Below are positions 60,693 through 64,000 of a stretch of DNA of 64,000 nt, piece after piece. The stretch is from Pseudomonas sp. FP453 (GTDB lineage: Bacteria; Pseudomonadota; Gammaproteobacteria; Pseudomonadales; Pseudomonadaceae). The notes beneath the pieces were generated by a model. The model had not been told where the DNA came from. It saw nothing but the letters and a program-made list of their open reading frames with translations, and did not search any database. Made by a program: the position numbers and the translations under genes. The stretch spans positions 4,592,501-4,656,500 of the forward strand of contig NZ_CP117435.1 in assembly GCF_030687495.1 (NCBI RefSeq), in the 5' to 3' direction. Positions within the stretch are counted from its first letter, which is position 1. Each line of letters begins with the position of its first letter.

Positions 60693-61586
60693 CTACGCCA
60701 CCCGCTCTTCGCCGGGGTTACGCTCGAAGTAGCGCTTATATTCGCGGCTGAACTGCGACGTACTCTGATACCCCACGCTGTGCGCCGCCTGCGCCACGCC
60801 CATGCCCTCCACCAACAGCAACTGCTGCGCCTTCAACAACCGCAGGCGCTTCAGATACTGCACCGGCGACAACAACGTGCAGCGCTTGAAATGCTCATGA
60901 AAGGTCGACGCACTCATGTGCGCATACCCGGCCAACGTCTCGATATTCAGCGGCTCGTCAAAATGCGCATGCAGGTGGTTCAACGACGTGGCAATCCGCG
61001 AAAACTGCCCTTGCTGCTCCACCAACGCACGCAACACATCCGCCTGCGGCCCACGCAGTGCGGTGAACAACAATTCACGCACCCGCGCCGGGCCCATGAT
61101 CCGGCTTTCCAGCGGATCGTGCAGGCACTGCAAAAGCCGCTCGACGCAACCGCGCATGGCGTCATCGAGTACCACTGAACTCATCGACTCCAAGGTCTGC
61201 GCCGTCGGCGGCGGCCCGGCCTGAATGCCCATGGCCATCACCAACTCGCCCAACACCACGCGATCGATGTTCACCGTCACCCCGTACAGCGGTGCATCCG
61301 GCGCCATGGCAAACGTCTCGCATTCGAACGGCACCGGCATCGCCTGGATCAGGTAATGCCCGGCGCCATACTCCAGCGTGCGCGGGCCCAGATAGGCGAG
61401 TTTGCTGCCCTGGGCCACGAACATCAGGCTCGGCTCATAGATCTGCGGCCCGCGCGCCACATCGCAACTGGCGCGCAACACCTTCACGCCCGGCAGGTTC
61501 GTCGGGGAGAAACCGTCGCAGGGCGTCAGCCCTTCGATCAAGGAGACCAGCGTGGCGTTGGCGTCGAGATGGCGGGTCAACAACAT
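60693..61586 (-). CDS. AraC-family transcriptional regulator
   Basis: A 297-residue regulator with an AraC-type N-terminal cupin-like domain (PSLMFVAQGSKLAYLG...GAGHYLIQAMPVPFE) and the C-terminal double helix-turn-helix, including ETLAGYAHMSASTFHEHFKR and GVAQAAHSVGYQSTSQFSREYKRYF. It is divergent from the zinc alcohol dehydrogenase, an arrangement common in Pseudomonas, and is its likely activator. ATG 61586; the inducer is not known. Confidence 0.88.
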   Translation of the reverse strand: MLLTRHLDANATLVSLIEGLTPCDGFSPTNLPGVKVLRASCDVARGPQIYEPSLMFVAQGSKLAYLGPRTLEYGAGHYLIQAMPVPFECETFAMAPDAPLYGVTVNIDRVVLGELVMAMGIQAGPPPTAQTLESMSSVVLDDAMRGCVERLLQCLHDPLESRIMGPARVRELLFTALRGPQADVLRALVEQQGQFSRIATSLNHLHAHFDEPLNIETLAGYAHMSASTFHEHFKRCTLLSPVQYLKRLRLLKAQQLLLVEGMGVAQAAHSVGYQSTSQFSREYKRYFERNPGEERVA

Positions 61587-61768
61587 GGCAAAAAACTTCG
61601 CGAAAAAGGGATGAGAGCATCATCGCAGGTCTGGCGACACATAAATCCAAACACAGGGCACTCCCGGACGAATAGGCATGAGACTCGGAGCAATCGCCAT
61701 GGCCGCTGCAAGGCCCGGCGCGGAGAATGCGCCGCCTCTCCTGTGATTGTTTTTGCGAGGTTTTCCCC

Positions 61769-62821
61769 ATGTACACCGCCATCGGTTATGCCGCCCAGTC
61801 GGCCACCACACCCCTCGCCCCGATGTCCTTCCAGCGCCGCAGCCCGCGCGTGGATGACGTGGCGATCGAGATCCTCTACTGCGGCGTGTGCCACTCCGAC
61901 ATCCACCAGGCGCGCAACGAGTGGGGCATCGCCGTGTACCCGTTGATGCCGGGCCACGAGATCGTCGGCAAGGTCACCGCCGTCGGCGCCAACGTCACCG
62001 CGCATAAAGTCGGCGACCTGGTCGGTGTGGGCTGCATGGTCGATTCGTGCCGCCACTGCGACGCGTGCAAGTCGGACCTGGAGCAATACTGCCTCGAAGG
62101 CCCGACCATGACCTACGCCACCCCGGACCGCGTCGATGGCAGCAACACCATGGGCGGCTACTCCGACAGCATCGTCGTCAGCGAGCACTTCGTCGTGAAG
62201 ATCCCGGCCACGCTCGACCTGGCCAGCGCCGCGCCGATCCTCTGCGCAGGCGTGACCATGTACTCGCCGATCAAGCACTACGGGATCAAGGCCGGAGACA
62301 AAGTCGGCGTGTTGGGCATGGGCGGCCTGGGCCATATGGGCATCAAGCTGGCCAAGGCGATTGGCGCTGAGGTGACCCTGTTCACCCGTTCCGCGAGCAA
62401 GGCCGAGGAAGGCCGTCGCCAGGGCGCCGACCATGTGATCGTGTCCACCGACGCCGAACAGATGAAAGCCGCCGCCGGGCACTTCGACTTCCTGCTGGAC
62501 ACCATCCCGGTGCAGCACGATCTGAACCCCTACCTCGACGTGCTGCGCTTTGACGGCGTGCACATCCTGGTCGGCCTGATCGAACCGGTTGACCCACCGG
62601 TGAACGCCGCCAAGCTGATCATGGGCCGCAAAGTGCTGGCCGGCTCCCTGATCGGTGGCATTGCCGAAACCCAGGAAGTCCTGGATTTCTGCGCCGAGCA
62701 CGGCATCAGCTGCGACATCGAGATGCTCGACATCCGCAACATCAACGAAGCCTACAGCCGCATGATCGCCGGCGATGTGAAGTACCGCTTTGTCATCGAC
62801 ATGGCGACTTTGAAGGTCTGA
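61769..62821 (+). CDS. NAD(P)-dependent zinc alcohol dehydrogenase (YahK/cinnamyl-type)
   Basis: A 350-residue medium-chain dehydrogenase. Catalytic zinc ligands: Cys in CGVCHSDIHQ, His-Glu in PGHEIVG; structural zinc cysteines CRHCDACKSDLEQYC; nucleotide-binding motif GVLGMGGLGHMG. Of the cinnamyl alcohol dehydrogenase/YahK group that reduces aldehydes, often with NADPH. ATG 61769 has GAGG eight bases upstream; the open frame reaches 61727. Divergent from the AraC regulator. Probable role: aldehyde detoxification or reduction. Confidence 0.9.
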   Translation: MYTAIGYAAQSATTPLAPMSFQRRSPRVDDVAIEILYCGVCHSDIHQARNEWGIAVYPLMPGHEIVGKVTAVGANVTAHKVGDLVGVGCMVDSCRHCDACKSDLEQYCLEGPTMTYATPDRVDGSNTMGGYSDSIVVSEHFVVKIPATLDLASAAPILCAGVTMYSPIKHYGIKAGDKVGVLGMGGLGHMGIKLAKAIGAEVTLFTRSASKAEEGRRQGADHVIVSTDAEQMKAAAGHFDFLLDTIPVQHDLNPYLDVLRFDGVHILVGLIEPVDPPVNAAKLIMGRKVLAGSLIGGIAETQEVLDFCAEHGISCDIEMLDIRNINEAYSRMIAGDVKYRFVIDMATLKV

Positions 62822-62827
62822 TGGCGC

Positions 62828-62880
62828 TGGACGCGGAGCGTCCGGGGCGACGTTCCCACGCAGAGCGTGGGAACGATCAG
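62828..62880. repeat. Intergenic palindromic repeat (GTTCCCACGC type)
   Basis: CGTTCCCACGC and GCGTGGGAACG pair around AGA at 62850-62874; GGACGCGGAGCGTCC just before it is a second small palindrome. A sequence of this type recurs widely in Pseudomonas intergenic regions; this is the only copy in the window. Confidence 0.65.
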
Positions 62881-62886
62881 GTCTGA

Positions 62887-63690
62887 TCAGGCCTTCGCGC
62901 CCAACTCCGCTGACAGCCGTGCTGCGACCTGTTTGATCACAGGGATCAGCTCGGCCATTTTTTCCAGCGGCATGTAGGGCACGGTACTGGCGATGCTGAT
63001 GCCGGCGACGATTCGCCGGCTGGCATCGCGCACCGGTGCCGCGACACAACGGATCGACGGTTCGTTGTCTTCCAGATCGAACGCAAAACCACCCACCACG
63101 TATTCGCGCATGCGCTGCTCGAACTGCGCCCAGGATTGCTCCGGGTGCTGTGGCCACTGCGGGCTTTTGCCGGCCGCCGGCTGGCTCACGTCGTACAGGC
63201 GCTGCCACTCTTGCACCGGGTCATCCAACAACAACGCCTTGCCGATACCGGTGCGCGCCAGCGGCATGCGATGGCCGACCCGCGAGCGCATTTCCGGGCC
63301 GTTGCGGCCGGGGTTCTTGTGCAGGTAGAGCACGTCATCGTATTCGCGAATGGCCAGGTGGATGGTGTCGCCGGTCAGCGCCGACAACTCGTCCAGGTAC
63401 GGCACCGCCAGGGTTACCAATGGCAGTTCTTCACGCGCCTGGAAACCCAGCTCGATCAGCTTCGGCCCTAGCAGGTAACCGACTTGCGGCACCACGCGCA
63501 GGTAACGCTCCTCCACCAGGCAACTGGCCAGGCGGTGGGTGGTGCTGCGGGTAGTGCCGATGCGCTTGGCGATCTCTTTGAGATCCCGCGCACCGGCCGC
63601 CACCGCCTGCACCACGCCCAGGCCACGGAGCAGGGTCTGGGTGCCGGTGGGGGCGGTGTCTTTGCTGGGGGTGGGGGCGTTTTCCTGCAT
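62887..63690 (-). CDS. IclR-family transcriptional regulator
   Basis: A 267-residue regulator: N-terminal winged helix around GVVQAVAAGARDLKEIAKRIGTTRSTTHRLASCLVEE and a C-terminal ligand-binding GAF-like domain (HLAIREYDDVLYLHK, MPLARTGIGKALLL, GISIASTVPY). IclR proteins usually control aromatic or sugar catabolism. It is adjacent to the sugar ABC permease that enters from the right edge and could belong to that catabolic locus. ATG 63690. Confidence 0.87.
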   Translation of the reverse strand: MQENAPTPSKDTAPTGTQTLLRGLGVVQAVAAGARDLKEIAKRIGTTRSTTHRLASCLVEERYLRVVPQVGYLLGPKLIELGFQAREELPLVTLAVPYLDELSALTGDTIHLAIREYDDVLYLHKNPGRNGPEMRSRVGHRMPLARTGIGKALLLDDPVQEWQRLYDVSQPAAGKSPQWPQHPEQSWAQFEQRMREYVVGGFAFDLEDNEPSIRCVAAPVRDASRRIVAGISIASTVPYMPLEKMAELIPVIKQVAARLSAELGAKA

Positions 63691-63760
63691 GTCGGGCCTA
63701 TAAGTGTGAAAGCGCGGGCATTATGGCAAATACCGAACATCAATACAGTGGCGTTCCCAA

Positions 63761-63863
63761 TGTGGGAGCTGGCTTTTGTGGGAGCTGGCTTGCCTGCGAT
63801 GCAGGCGCCTCGGTTTTCCAGTTAAACCGAGGTGATGCTATCGCAGGCAAGCCAGCTCCCACA
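63761..63863. repeat. REP cluster: truncated unit plus inverted pair
   Basis: TGTGGGAGCTGGCTTT at 63761 is a short copy fused to a full unit (TGTGGGAGCTGGCTTGCCTG at about 63778), with the inverted partner ending at 63863. Same tandem pattern as the cluster at 28306. Between the IclR gene and the ABC permease. Confidence 0.85.
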
Positions 63864-63887
63864 TTTGGATCTCCATTGGGTCTAGCT

Positions 63888-64000
63888 TCAGCGTTGTTTC
63901 ATGCGGTCGATGATGACGGCCAACAACAGGATCGAGCCCCGGATCACATACTGGTAAAAGGTATCGATGTTCTTCAGGTTCATCGCATTCTCAATAATCG
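63888..64000 (-). CDS. Sugar ABC transporter permease, C-terminal end only (cut by window edge)
   Basis: The last 36 codons of a gene entering from the right. The product ends NLKNIDTFYQYVIRG, a hydrophobic stretch, then DRMKQR and TGA at 63888. This is the conserved C-terminus of AraH/RbsC/XylH-type monosaccharide permeases. Substrate cannot be read from this part. Confidence 0.75.
   Translation of the reverse strand, partial: IIENAMNLKNIDTFYQYVIRGSILLLAVIIDRMKQR

Overview
The window is a contiguous piece of a Pseudomonas chromosome, most likely from the P. fluorescens group. The basis is the gene content and order (ppsA/ppsR, prpBC-acnD-prpF-prpD, thrH next to cysH, etfBA next to the ETF-ubiquinone oxidoreductase), the high GC, and about fifteen copies of a short palindromic intergenic repeat of the GTGGGAGC...GCTTGCC type typical of that group. 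The species call is inference from gene recognition only.

Layout. (1) 1-1.9 kb: divergent ppsA (5' part only, minus) and its regulator ppsR. (2) 2.0-12.4 kb: an accessory island with a MocR-type regulator diverging from an EamA exporter, a four-domain JAMM / ubiquitin-like / E1 / rhodanese fusion protein, a cysteine synthase-like enzyme, a serine acetyltransferase with an extra C-terminal domain and an AlaX-type tRNA editing protein, followed after a terminator by a NitT/TauT-type ABC permease and ATPase. This is the most unusual locus here: a thiocarboxylate sulfur-transfer pathway collapsed into one polypeptide, linked to O-acetylserine chemistry, export and tRNA quality control. (3) 12.6-13.2 kb: a small protein with tandem 39-residue repeats, preceded by a candidate HrpL (type III secretion) promoter. 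(4) 13.3-21.8 kb: the 2-methylcitrate (propionate) operon with a GntR regulator and two matching palindromic operator candidates. (5) 22.0-25.1 kb: a retropepsin-like protease, an inactive transglutaminase with a 7TM region, and a RimK-like ATP-grasp ligase, a probable peptide-ligase system. (6) 25.3-36.5 kb: pabB, thrH, cysH, an NCS1 permease with an Asp/Glu-hydantoin racemase-like gene, a LysR gene broken by an 8-bp tandem duplication, a short-chain dehydrogenase, a HAD phosphatase and small metabolic genes. (7) 36.5-37.9 kb: an AT-rich orphan fimbrial adhesin-like gene and tRNA-Ser(GGA). (8) 38-46.6 kb: crotonase, PlsC-like acyltransferase, CorA-like transporter, glutamine amidotransferase, a fatty-acid oxidation pair (FadB-like, FadA-like), a microprotein and a cytochrome c. 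(9) 46.8-49.9 kb: a transglutaminase / alpha-E / circularly permuted ATP-grasp operon. (10) 50-56.6 kb: RraB-like protein, small envelope or periplasmic proteins, a second MocR regulator, OmpA/DUF4398 lipoproteins and a periplasmic binding protein. (11) 56.7-60.5 kb: etfBA and the ETF-ubiquinone oxidoreductase, the latter with a consensus sigma70 promoter and a PsrA-like box. (12) 60.7-64 kb: AraC regulator, zinc alcohol dehydrogenase, IclR regulator and the 3' end of a sugar ABC permease.

Caveat: six conserved genes (ABC permease, acnD, LysR, DUF4337, transglutaminase and possibly the adhesin) read correctly only across small frame breaks. Apart from the 8-bp duplication these are 1-2 nt changes, some in short runs, so part of them may be sequencing or assembly errors.
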